A DNA stretch of 64,000 nt from positions 124,001 through 188,000 of the forward strand of contig NZ_JAFKRG010000034.1 of assembly GCF_019038415.1 (NCBI RefSeq), written 5' to 3'. Position 1 is the stretch's first letter, and every line of letters starts with the position of its first letter. Origin of the DNA: Synechococcus sp. CCY 9618 (GTDB lineage: Bacteria > Cyanobacteriota > Cyanobacteriia > PCC-6307 > Cyanobiaceae). Of this stretch, positions 36,699 through 44,416 are shown piece by piece. A program made the position numbers and the translations under genes. A model generated the notes under the pieces. The model searched no databases. It was not told the origin of the DNA and saw only the letters and a list, made by a program, of their open reading frames with translations.

Positions 36699-38540
36699 TC
36701 AGGGCGCCTGCTGGCCGCGCAGAAGCTGCTGCTGCGCCTCCACGGCATCCCGGTAGCGGTCCACCAGGGTGCCGCCGGAGCTGCCGGCGCCGGAACGGTT
36801 GCGCAGGGGGGAGATCAGGGGGGATGGGGCCATCACCCCCCGGCTGGGAAGAGCGGGCGGTGGATTCAGCCAGCCGGGCACGGGAGAGGGCCTGAGGATC
36901 TGAGGCGGCGGCAGAAGCGGGCCGGTGCCGATCCCCGGATCAGGAGCGTTGGCACGGGGCGTGGGGGCGATGGTGAGTTCAGGAGGCGGGGCGGCCGGCG
37001 GTACGGCCGGGCGACTCGAGGCCCCGGCCCGGGCCAGTTCCAGCTGGCGTTCCCGCTCCTGGACGATGGCCAGCTGGCTGCTGGTCACCACGCTCAGCAG
37101 ATGGCCCGGAGTGGCATCGGCCGGGTACACCAGGCTGACGCGCACGGGGTTGACCACCCCCGGCTGCAGATCGATCTGGCCCAGGGAGAGGCTCTGGCCC
37201 GAGCGCAGCCCCACATGGACCTCCCGCAGACCGGCAGGGGTCTGGATCTGGATTGAGCCCCGGAAGGCCGTGAACGGACGCCCGCCGCTCAGGGTGGGAT
37301 GGCTCATGACCAGTTCGTAGGGACCGTTGCCCCTGAGATTCAGGTCGACGTCGAACCGCACGCCGTAGGTGCCGACGTTGTCGAGGGAGGAATCCACCAT
37401 GCGGCTGGCCAGCGGATTGACCTGCACATCCCTGGTGCCGAAGTTGTGACGATCGGTGCTGGTGAAGGGCACATGCAGGGGGCCTTCCTTGATGAGATCG
37501 TGGCTGATGCTCGCCTGGTAGGCATCCCCCAGGGCGACACCACCCACACGGGAGAAGATCCTCCGGTTGTGGATGTCGTTGATCCTGCTCAGGTAGACCC
37601 GGCCGGGAGCCAGGCGAGCCGAATCCAGCACCGCCAGGACGTCCGCATCCGAGCGGGGGTTCTTGGCCGCCACCACCGCAATCTGGAACGGTCCGTCGCT
37701 GCGGCCGCGCAGAAGCGCGTTGGCGATTCCCAGGGCCGGCAGATCGGTCTGGAAGAGAACGATGCGGCTGCGGGCCGGAATGGTGATCTCGTCGGCCAGT
37801 TTGCTGTCGAGCCGGCCACGCAGCATCTGGACGGCGGTGGCATCCCCGGGCCCCGTGTTCCAGGGCCTGGGGCCCAGCGGCTTCACCCCCATCAGGTTGT
37901 TGGCCAGGTAGGGAGCTTCAAAGCTGTTGCGCACCGCTCCGTTGATGAAACGGATGTGAACCGGCCGGACACCCGGATTGATCAGGATCGCGGCAAGGGT
38001 GAGCTCGGCCCGCCGATCGGAAGGTGAAATGGAACGGCGGTTGGTCGGAAAATACTTGTGGTGGAGGTGCATCCCGAAATCGCCGTTGAAGGTGAATTCG
38101 GCGTTGCGCAGGGGCTGACCCGTTTCGCTGGCGTAGGCGGAACCGGGGGCAGTGCTGATCAGGATCCCGGGGCCTTCCACCTCCTCGGGCTGGTTGGAAT
38201 GCAGAACCGGCACGGTGTTGAACGTGCCGTTCAGGGGCTGGGCCCGCTGGCCGGCCATCAACGCCACGTAGGCGTGGGCCGGGCGGGCCGGCTGGACGAC
38301 TGCCACCCCCAGACCCAGCGCTAGCCAGACACCGATGGGACCAATGGGAGCGACCGATCTCAAACTGCAACTGGCGGGGTAGGAGGGCTGGAGGAGACCA
38401 TGGACCTGAGTCCACCATGGCAGGGACGGTCCTGGCGGGGATGGAGCCGGTGGTTCCACCCTGGCAAGGGGTGGGGAACGGAGATCCCCGGTCGGAAGGA
38501 TGGGCTCGCTAGAACGTTGGAAACCTGCAGATTTTGTCAT
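36699..38540 (-). CDS. DUF3370-family exported protein
   Basis: A 613-residue protein of the DUF3370 family, found in cyanobacteria with no known function. A hydrophobic stretch IGVWLALGLGVAVVQPARPA ends at AHA at about residue 90, like a signal peptide after a 60-residue Pro-rich cytoplasmic tail. The body (about 90-500) is beta-rich, with the conserved LVMSHPTLSGGRPFTAFRGS and FPTNRRSISPSDRRAELTLA segments, and a Pro-rich C-terminus (about 510-600). The start at 38540 has a good ribosome binding site (AAAGGTGG), so the long N-terminus is probably real. Likely an envelope or surface protein. Confidence 0.82.
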   Translation of the reverse strand: MTKSAGFQRSSEPILPTGDLRSPPLARVEPPAPSPPGPSLPWWTQVHGLLQPSYPASCSLRSVAPIGPIGVWLALGLGVAVVQPARPAHAYVALMAGQRAQPLNGTFNTVPVLHSNQPEEVEGPGILISTAPGSAYASETGQPLRNAEFTFNGDFGMHLHHKYFPTNRRSISPSDRRAELTLAAILINPGVRPVHIRFINGAVRNSFEAPYLANNLMGVKPLGPRPWNTGPGDATAVQMLRGRLDSKLADEITIPARSRIVLFQTDLPALGIANALLRGRSDGPFQIAVVAAKNPRSDADVLAVLDSARLAPGRVYLSRINDIHNRRIFSRVGGVALGDAYQASISHDLIKEGPLHVPFTSTDRHNFGTRDVQVNPLASRMVDSSLDNVGTYGVRFDVDLNLRGNGPYELVMSHPTLSGGRPFTAFRGSIQIQTPAGLREVHVGLRSGQSLSLGQIDLQPGVVNPVRVSLVYPADATPGHLLSVVTSSQLAIVQERERQLELARAGASSRPAVPPAAPPPELTIAPTPRANAPDPGIGTGPLLPPPQILRPSPVPGWLNPPPALPSRGVMAPSPLISPLRNRSGAGSSGGTLVDRYRDAVEAQQQLLRGQQAP

Positions 38541-38730
38541 GATTCCACCTTTCGGGTACTGCTCCGGATCGGAGTCCGGATCCGGTGCCCTGCGGCGGTA
38601 TCAGGAGCGCAAGCTACGCATGCTCAGCTTCTGGAGGGATGGCATCGAGCGTCAGCTTGCTGCCCTCAATGGAGCCATCACCACCCTGGAGCAGCAGATG
38701 CACCGCGATCAGGCCGATTCCCAGGTCTGA
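38539..38730 (+). CDS. Small helical protein of unknown function, 63 aa
   Basis: From the ATG at 38539 it codes 63 residues: a flexible start, then a long amphipathic helix (LRRYQERKLRMLSFWRDGIE, then RQLAALNGAITTLEQQMHRD). The RYQERKLRMLSFWRDG pattern recalls small conserved picocyanobacterial proteins. An ATG at 38500 would add 13 residues. Its start codon shares bases with the DUF3370 start on the opposite strand (CATG), and its 3' end overlaps the sigma factor gene by 53 bases, so it would be expressed against both neighbours. Supported by the helix pattern only. Confidence 0.55.
   Translation: MIPPFGYCSGSESGSGALRRYQERKLRMLSFWRDGIERQLAALNGAITTLEQQMHRDQADSQV
38545..38552 (-). promoter_or_regulatory. 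Ribosome binding site that decides the DUF3370 start
   Basis: On the minus strand AAAGGTGG lies four bases upstream of ATG 38540 (AAAGGTGGAATCATG). It favours this start over a TTG at 38363, which would place the signal peptide at the very N-terminus but has no such site. Confidence 0.6.
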
Positions 38731-39496
38731 ATCCAGGGGCATCCATCTGCTGCCGCAACTGCTCCAGTCCCTTGTGCAGCAGACGCTTCACGGTCATCGG
38801 ACTGACCTCCATCTGGCGTCCCAGCCGCCGGTAGCTCCAGCCCCCAAGCACCACCTGCCGCACCACCAGACTCTGCCGCGGTTCCAGCAGGGCCAGCAGT
38901 TCCGCCACCGGGACCTGCCCAGCACATGGGAGAGCATCTGCAGGCGCTTCCTGCACCGCTGAGGCTGCCACCGCCTCTGCCAGCTCCGGGTCGTCGAGAT
39001 TGGCGGGTCGGGCCAGCAGCCGCTGCACCTCCAGCCGCTGCCACTCCTCCCCGCTGACGCCAAGGGCCCGGCAGAGGACATCGGTCCCGTTTCCCCCAGC
39101 GACCCCGGCCGACGGGGAATGGCACAGCCGGTTGAACCGTTCCTGCAGTTCCGCCTGGCGCCTTGGCAACCGCACCAACGGAGCGGAGTCCCGCAGGTAG
39201 TGAAGGATGGCGCCGCGGATGTGGGGACGGGCAAAGGCCTCGAAGGGGGTCTGGCGCTCTTCGCTGTAGAGCTCTGCGGCCCGGATCAGGCCCATCAGTC
39301 CCACCTGCAGCAGGTCATCGATCGATTCAGGGCTGCAGCGGGCGTAGTGGACCGCCAGCGGCCGGACCACGGCGCGATACCGCTCGACGCGGCGATTGCG
39401 GGCGGCGATCAACCTGTCGACGGAGGGCCGCCGGCTGGGCCTGCCGGATCTCCGGGAGGGGGAGGACGGTGGAAGGCTGGAAATGGACTGGGCCAT
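38678..39496 (-). CDS. Alternative sigma-70 family factor (group 3, FliA/SigF-like)
   Basis: A 272-residue sigma factor. Region 2 is RYRAVVRPLAVHYARCSPES, IDDLLQVGLMGLIRAAELY and FEAFARPHIRGAILHYLRD, the RGAILHYLRD form being typical of FliA/SigF/SigB-type factors. Region 3 is weak, and region 4 is QSLVVRQVVLGGWSYRRLGRQMEVSPMTVKR (split as LVVRQVVLGGWSYRRLG and MEVSPMTVKRLLHKGLEQL), a helix-turn-helix for -35 recognition. The N-terminal 40 residues are Ser/Arg-rich and lack region 1.1. I use the ATG at 39496. No anti-sigma gene is next to it. Likely stress or surface functions, by analogy only. Confidence 0.88.
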   Translation of the reverse strand: MAQSISSLPPSSPSRRSGRPSRRPSVDRLIAARNRRVERYRAVVRPLAVHYARCSPESIDDLLQVGLMGLIRAAELYSEERQTPFEAFARPHIRGAILHYLRDSAPLVRLPRRQAELQERFNRLCHSPSAGVAGGNGTDVLCRALGVSGEEWQRLEVQRLLARPANLDDPELAEAVAASAVQEAPADALPCAGQVPVAELLALLEPRQSLVVRQVVLGGWSYRRLGRQMEVSPMTVKRLLHKGLEQLRQQMDAPGFRPGNRPDRGASAAPGW

Positions 39497-39633
39497 GGAC
39501 GGAAAGCCTGGAAGGCTGGCTGGATCAGTGGACGGAGAAGCCGACGTCGCCGGGTCGGCGGCAACGCAGGGAACTTCATTCCAGAGAGCGCCAGGCTGGC
39601 TGCCATTCGCAACCGTGGAACCACGGGATGCAA

Positions 39634-40464
39634 TCAGAGTGTGGGAGCCGCCACCGATTCCAGCAGGGCCCAGGGGCCATGCCGTTCCAGCCAGCCGAGG
39701 TCGGAGCGCTCGGTGCTGAGCAGGAATCCGGCGAAGCCCAGGGCATTGACACTGAAGCCGGCGCCGTGCTCGTGCAACCGTCGCACGGTCATGAACCATT
39801 GGTCATCGAACAACAGGTTGTAGGGGTGGAGCGGATGGGGGTCGCGGGCAGGATCCCCCAGGCCGAGAGCACAGCTGTGGCGCAGGTACAGGTCCTCCAG
39901 GTCAGAACCACCGCCAGGATCGGTCCGGGGGCTGATGTGATAAGCCCAGTTCCAGGGCAGCTCCCGGCCGGTCAGCTGGGCCAGGAACAGGGGGGCCAGG
40001 GGACAGCTGCGCTCACCGGCGCGGCGGGGCAGCAGCTGCAGATGCCGATGGGGCTGGCTCGCCCCGGAGCGGGCGCCGCTGTTGAAGAACCACAGGCCAC
40101 CGGTGTCCTGGCTCACGGCTGAGACCGCCTGCCAGTCGCTGGCTTCGATCCAGCCGGCCTGGGGACGCCATTCCCGCGTGATCACCAGGAGGTGGGCCTC
40201 CTGCACCGGATACTTGTTCAGAAGGAGCACATGGCCCGGCTCCAGCAGGTCAACCTGCAGGGGCACGTCCCAGGGAAGGAAGGGATTGGGTTTCGGACCC
40301 CCCTGCCGCAGGTGACGGGGCGTGGCGGTCAGCAACTGCCGCACCAGGAACGGATCTGCGCTCGGTATCGGCAGGATGCGCGTGTCGAGGGGAATCAGGG
40401 CACCCTCCCTTCGGGCCCGTTCCGACACGTCCCTGGCCCGCTGCCAATGGCGCTCAGCTCGCAC
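39634..40464 (-). CDS. Diadenosine tetraphosphate phosphorylase-like (ATP adenylyltransferase) protein
   Basis: A 276-residue HIT-superfamily protein of the Apa1/Apa2 (Ap4A phosphorylase) type, which splits Ap4A with phosphate. The catalytic triad-containing motif is SQPHRHLQLLP (HxHxQ form). Other marks are KPNPFLPWD, LLLNKYPVQEAHLLVIT and HPYNLLFDDQWFMTV. I chose the GTG at 40464, which overlaps the end of the SpoIID gene by 11 bases; the frame is open to 40554, but the additional residues do not look like the family. Confidence 0.88.
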   Translation of the reverse strand: MRAERHWQRARDVSERARREGALIPLDTRILPIPSADPFLVRQLLTATPRHLRQGGPKPNPFLPWDVPLQVDLLEPGHVLLLNKYPVQEAHLLVITREWRPQAGWIEASDWQAVSAVSQDTGGLWFFNSGARSGASQPHRHLQLLPRRAGERSCPLAPLFLAQLTGRELPWNWAYHISPRTDPGGGSDLEDLYLRHSCALGLGDPARDPHPLHPYNLLFDDQWFMTVRRLHEHGAGFSVNALGFAGFLLSTERSDLGWLERHGPWALLESVAAPTL

Positions 40465-41503
40465 CGGCCTGCAGACGGGCCAGGGAGGCCCCCTGGTAGT
40501 ACCGCCCCAGGATCTCGTTGTAACGCAGGCCCTGCTGGGCCAGCTCCTGGGCACCGTGCTGGCTCATGCTGGCTCCCAGGTGCCCATGGGCCTCCTGGGT
40601 GATGCGGCTGGTGGCGGCATAGAGGCTTTCGACGATGCCCCCCTGGTAGCTGAGGATCACCCCGGAGGTGCTGGATGTGGCCTGCCGGGTGCGGGCCGTG
40701 ACGCTGCTGAGCCCCCGGTAGGCCTGCCAGCGGGTGGTGTCGCCGAGATGCCAGTGGGCACTGGCGGGCCGGGCCATGTGAGCCATCGCATAGGAGCGGG
40801 CCGCCACGGCCTGCGCCCGCAGGGCCTCCATGTGCCAGCCACTGGGCATCTCGGCTCCCACCACAGAGCTGATGTAGAGCTCCAGGGGAAGGTGGTTCAC
40901 CACCTGCAATCCCTGGGATCCGCGCAGCACCCGGAGCCGGCCCTCGTAGGGCTGACCATCCACATAGAGCGCCTGGCCGGCTCCGGTCTCCATCCACACC
41001 TCAGCCCGGCCGGAGAGGGCGGCGCCGAGATCGGGGGCCGTGTCGGCGCCGCCCTCCTGGAGGGACCGACCATCCCGGTCGGACAGGCGCCAGGGGCCAC
41101 TGGCGGCCAGGCGGGGAGAGGCGGAGGCCTTCAGCAGCGCCACCCGGATCTCGAGGGGCACCTCCGCACCAGCCTGCGGTTCCATCAGCGAGCGGTCGGG
41201 GCTGCTGAGGCTGGTGCGCTGGGCCCGCAGCGAGGCCGCCGCCAGAAGGCCGGCGTCCTGGTCCGAAGCGGTGGCGCTGACCGGCCCTGAGCTCTGCTGG
41301 GGCTGGGCGATGAGAGCTTCGAGCAGGTCGGCATCGGAGCGGGATGGACTGCCGGGAAGCAGATCCTGGGCGGCGATACCGGCACCGACCGCGAGCATCG
41401 CCAGGGGGGCGCTGATCAGCAGTGGGTGACGGCGGCATTCCCTGAGAATCCCCAGGCCACGGGCACGGAGGACAGCGATGGCGCCCGCGCAGTGCCGTCT
41501 CAC
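40454..41503 (-). CDS. SpoIID/LytB-domain protein
   Basis: A 349-residue envelope protein. An N-terminal membrane segment (LLISAPLAMLAVGAGIAA, about 28-45) follows a basic cytoplasmic stretch. The SpoIID domain spans about 180-345: RLRVLRGSQGLQVVNHLPLE, YISSVVGAEMPSGWHMEALR, AQAVAARSYAM, YRGLSSVTARTRQATSSTSG and MSQHGAQELAQQGLRYNEIL. In Bacillus SpoIID is a peptidoglycan lytic transglycosylase; cyanobacterial homologs have no sporulation role. Starts at GTG 41503, with later starts possible. It overlaps the Ap4A gene by 11 bases. Confidence 0.87.
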   Translation of the reverse strand: MRRHCAGAIAVLRARGLGILRECRRHPLLISAPLAMLAVGAGIAAQDLLPGSPSRSDADLLEALIAQPQQSSGPVSATASDQDAGLLAAASLRAQRTSLSSPDRSLMEPQAGAEVPLEIRVALLKASASPRLAASGPWRLSDRDGRSLQEGGADTAPDLGAALSGRAEVWMETGAGQALYVDGQPYEGRLRVLRGSQGLQVVNHLPLELYISSVVGAEMPSGWHMEALRAQAVAARSYAMAHMARPASAHWHLGDTTRWQAYRGLSSVTARTRQATSSTSGVILSYQGGIVESLYAATSRITQEAHGHLGASMSQHGAQELAQQGLRYNEILGRYYQGASLARLQAGAS

Positions 41504-41617
41504 GGTGAGGATTCAGAAAGCATCTGCCGGATCATGCCTGATCGAGCGCCATTGCACCCGTTTCCGGCAGGACGGTCGGCGCATTGCCCCCCGCGCCGCC
41601 GGGGCTGGAGGCCTTGA

Positions 41618-42538
41618 TCAGAGGGCCGCTTCGGCCTTCAGGTCGCGCTGCATCAGCTCCTGAACCGCCTGGCGGGCCTCCACCTGTCCCTCCAGAAGGC
41701 GCACCACCTGCCGGCAGATCGGCAGTTGCCAGCCTTCCCGCGACGCCAGGGCCAGGGCGGCCCTGGCGGTGCGGGGTCCCTCCACGGTGGCGGCGATCCG
41801 CTCCAGGGCCACGGCTTCGTCGCAGCCCTCGGCCAGCAGGATCCCGAACCGGTAGTTGCGACTGAGCGGACTGTTGGCGGTGGCCAGGAGGTCCCCCAGT
41901 CCGGCGAGGCCATAGAGGGTGGCGCTCTGGCCTCCCAGGGCCTGCAGCACCACGGCGATCTCCGCCAGACCGCGGCAGAGCAGGGAGGCCTTCGCATTGG
42001 CCCCGAGGCCCAGGCCGTCACTGATGCCGGCCGCCAGGGCCATGACGTTCTTGAGACCACCGGCGGCCTCGGTGCCGATTGGATCGTTGTTGGTGTAGAG
42101 GCGCAGGTTCGGTGTCCGAAGCTGCTCCTGCAGGTGACGGGCCAGGGCGGTGTCGACGCTGCTCACCACGCTGGCCGCCGGCAATCCACGGGCCAGTTCC
42201 TCCGCCAGATTCGGTCCGCTCAGCACCGCCAGAGGGGCCCGCGCCAGGTGCTGGCGCCACAGCTCACTGGCCGTGCAGAGCGCCTGCTGATCGATGCCCT
42301 TGCTGCAGCTCAGCAGGGGCAGCCCCTCCGGCCAGGACGCCTGCAGCCTGGCGGCCAGAGCCCCCACCCCTGCCATCGAGACGGCGGCCACCACCAGATC
42401 ACAGTCCGGCAGGAGCCTGGCCGGATCACCCCCATCCCGTCGCGACCAGCTGCTGAGCCGGTGCCCCTCCCGTTCCCAGAGATGCAGCAACGTGCCGCCC
42501 CAGGCGCCCCGCCCAAGAACGGTGATGCGCAGACTCAT
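41618..42538 (-). CDS. gpsA: Glycerol-3-phosphate dehydrogenase [NAD(P)+]
   Basis: Reduces dihydroxyacetone phosphate to sn-glycerol-3-phosphate for phospholipid synthesis. The 306-residue enzyme starts MSLRITVLGRGAWGGTLLHL, with the dinucleotide motif GRGAWGG (usually GxGxxG). CSKGID, SGPNLAEELARGLPAASV, the LKNVMALAAGISDGLGLG segment with the catalytic lysine, and YGLAGLGDLLATANSPLSRN are all present. I use the ATG at 42538; the frame continues upstream to 42688 without family sequence and overlaps the SDR gene region. Confidence 0.95.
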   Translation of the reverse strand: MSLRITVLGRGAWGGTLLHLWEREGHRLSSWSRRDGGDPARLLPDCDLVVAAVSMAGVGALAARLQASWPEGLPLLSCSKGIDQQALCTASELWRQHLARAPLAVLSGPNLAEELARGLPAASVVSSVDTALARHLQEQLRTPNLRLYTNNDPIGTEAAGGLKNVMALAAGISDGLGLGANAKASLLCRGLAEIAVVLQALGGQSATLYGLAGLGDLLATANSPLSRNYRFGILLAEGCDEAVALERIAATVEGPRTARAALALASREGWQLPICRQVVRLLEGQVEARQAVQELMQRDLKAEAAL

Positions 42539-42617
42539 GGACCGACGCGGCCAGGACCGCGATACCGGGGCGACCCCCCGGATGGCCTTGCCATCATGCG
42601 CCATCCCGGTGTCCGCC

Positions 42618-43346
42618 ATGACCACACCCTCCTTCCAGCCCTGGTCGTCCTGGGAAGGCCAGGCCCTGATCGTCGGGCCGGGAGGCATCGGTGCCGCCCT
42701 TGCCTCGGAACTGGGGCGCCGTGCTCCGGGACTGCGGGTACGGACCGCCGGACGCGGAGGTGGCCATCTTCAGCTCGACCTGACCGATGACGCCAGCCTG
42801 GCCCGGCTGGCCGCCACGGCCGCCCGGGAGCTGGCTCCCCTGCGAATCGTGATCAACGCGTCCGGACTGCTGCATGACGGGGAGCTGCAGCCGGAGAAAC
42901 GGCTTTCCCAGGTGCATCGCTCCGCACTGGAGCGAAGTTTCGCGGTGAATGCGTTCGGCCCCCTGCTGCTGGCCCAGGCGATCGAGCCGGCCCTGCCGAA
43001 GGATCGGCCGGTCCATTTCGCCAGCCTGTCGGCCCGGGTGGGGAGCATCGCCGACAACCGGCTGGGCGGCTGGTACGCCTACCGGGCGGCCAAGGCGGCC
43101 CAGAACCAGCTGTTGCGCACCCTGGCGATCGAATGGCAACGGCGGCTGCCCCAGGCCTGTGTGACCATGCTCCATCCCGGCACCACGGCCACGGAGCTTT
43201 CGGCACCCTTCAGAAGCTCCGTCCCCCCGTCGGGCCTGTTCACCCCACTCCGGGCAGCCAGCCATCTTCTCGACGTGCTGGAGGGTCGTACGGCCGCCTC
43301 GAGCGGGGACTTCCTGGCCTGGGACGGCCAGCCCGTGCCCTGGTGA
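42618..43346 (+). CDS. Short-chain dehydrogenase/reductase
   Basis: A 242-residue SDR with an unusually short N-terminal Rossmann motif (IVGPGGIGAALASELGRR, lacking the first half of TGxxxGxG). Asp positions (LDLTDDASL), NASG (usually NNAG) and the active-site YAYRAAKAAQNQLLRTLAIEW (YxxxK, Tyr then Lys) with a preceding Ser (HFASLSARVGS) are visible. The C-terminal region, MLHPGTTATELSAPF, is typical of the CsgA-like SDR group. The substrate is not known. Divergent from gpsA, 79 bp apart. Confidence 0.87.
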   Translation: MTTPSFQPWSSWEGQALIVGPGGIGAALASELGRRAPGLRVRTAGRGGGHLQLDLTDDASLARLAATAARELAPLRIVINASGLLHDGELQPEKRLSQVHRSALERSFAVNAFGPLLLAQAIEPALPKDRPVHFASLSARVGSIADNRLGGWYAYRAAKAAQNQLLRTLAIEWQRRLPQACVTMLHPGTTATELSAPFRSSVPPSGLFTPLRAASHLLDVLEGRTAASSGDFLAWDGQPVPW

Positions 43347-43349
43347 GGC

Positions 43350-43721
43350 TCAGGCGGCGTGGCTGCGCAGCACCTCAAGGGGAATGATCTCCAGGCTGGA
43401 GATCTCGGAGGCCTCCAACCGCACCGGCGGTGCCATGCCGTCGTCGTAGGCCTCCAGCCAGCGGGCCGCACAGACGCACCAGTGGTCCCCTGGCCGCAGC
43501 CCGGGAAACGAGTAGGCCGGCACCGGCGCGGACAGGTCGTTGCCCTGGGCCCGGCTGTAACTCAGAAAGGCCTCGTTCACCACGCAGCAGACCGTATGGC
43601 GGCCGGCATCACTGGGATCGGTGCGGCAGGAGCCGTCCCGGAACCAGCCGGTGAGGGGAGCACATCCACACTCCTGCAAGGGTTCTCCCAATACATTGCG
43701 GCTGTTGTCTGGGGACGGCAT
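43350..43721 (-). CDS. DUF2237-family protein
   Basis: A 123-residue protein of the DUF2237 family, which carries conserved cysteines and histidines: NVLGEPLQECGCAPLTGWFR, RHTVCCVVNEAFLSYS, LRPGDHWCVCAARWLEA. These suggest metal binding, but no activity is established for the family. It ends three bases after the convergent SDR stop and shares a 131-bp divergent gap with the next + strand gene. Confidence 0.85.
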   Translation of the reverse strand: MPSPDNSRNVLGEPLQECGCAPLTGWFRDGSCRTDPSDAGRHTVCCVVNEAFLSYSRAQGNDLSAPVPAYSFPGLRPGDHWCVCAARWLEAYDDGMAPPVRLEASEISSLEIIPLEVLRSHAA

Positions 43722-43800
43722 GGAGGCGTGGACCAGGTCCCGGGCAGTGGCGGTACCGGCTGAGTCTGACGGAGGACTGGCACAAAATGCCGCCAGGAGG

Positions 43801-43830
43801 TTGACGAATTCCGGGGGGGAGGCGTTAAAG
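43801..43830 (+). promoter_or_regulatory. Possible sigma-70-type promoter
   Basis: TTGACG (43801-43806) and TTAAAG (43825-43830) are 18 bases apart, 23 bases upstream of the ATG at 43853. The -35 is close to consensus; the -10 is moderate. It would drive the small acidic protein. Unverified. Confidence 0.35.
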
Positions 43831-43852
43831 GTCTTTCAGCACGACCCCCTTC

Positions 43853-44080
43853 ATGAGCTGGGATTTCACCGAGGATGCGGCCTTCCTGGCCCTCTGCGAC
43901 GCCTACAAGGAAAGCGGTGAGCCCTCCGCCATGGAGTTTCTGGCCCACGGCGAAGGCGCTTTCCACTTCCAGGAACTCACCCAGAACGCGGCCGGGGAGG
44001 GAATCGATCTGAGCGATTCCGACGCCCTTGATGCCTTCCAGACGGAGGTGATCGACAGCCTGGAGGAGATGTGCAGCTGA
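43853..44080 (+). CDS. Conserved small acidic protein, 75 aa
   Basis: A 75-residue, strongly acidic protein (MSWDFTEDAAFLALCDAYKE at the start, DSLEEMCS at the end). Two helices are likely. I do not recognise a named family; it looks like the conserved picocyanobacterial hypothetical type. A possible promoter lies just upstream. Convergent with the 90-residue protein gene, 13 bp away. Confidence 0.65.
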   Translation: MSWDFTEDAAFLALCDAYKESGEPSAMEFLAHGEGAFHFQELTQNAAGEGIDLSDSDALDAFQTEVIDSLEEMCS

Positions 44081-44093
44081 CGGTCTGCGGGCC

Positions 44094-44366
44094 TCAGTCG
44101 TAGAAGAAGGCGATCTCCTTGTCCTTCAGGCCTTCCCAGCCGGCCTCCCGGAGCCGTTGATCCAGGCTGAGACGGTCGAGATGCTTGGCTCCGGTGCGCA
44201 CGATGCGATTGCGCATCGATTTCTTCACGCCGCTGCGGGCCCTGCGGCTCTCCAGCTCCATCACTTCGGCATAGAGGGCCAGCATGGCCGGGGGAAGGGG
44301 GGTGCCGTCGAGATCCAACCCTGCCGCAATGGCGTCGTCGACGCCGCCGGGTCCTGCGATGGCCAT
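44094..44366 (-). CDS. Conserved hypothetical protein, 90 aa
   Basis: A 90-residue protein, helical and charged: DLDGTPLPPAMLALYAEVME, then LESRRARSGVKKSMRNRIVR, KHLDRLSLDQRLREAGWEGL and KDKEIAFFYD at the end. The basic middle could bind nucleic acid. No named family known to me. It lies 50 bp downstream of metH, on the same strand. Confidence 0.65.
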   Translation of the reverse strand: MAIAGPGGVDDAIAAGLDLDGTPLPPAMLALYAEVMELESRRARSGVKKSMRNRIVRTGAKHLDRLSLDQRLREAGWEGLKDKEIAFFYD

Positions 44367-44416
44367 GGCTGGGGATGCGAAGGTCGCTCAAAGCCTGCCA
44401 TGGCCCGGGGATCGAC

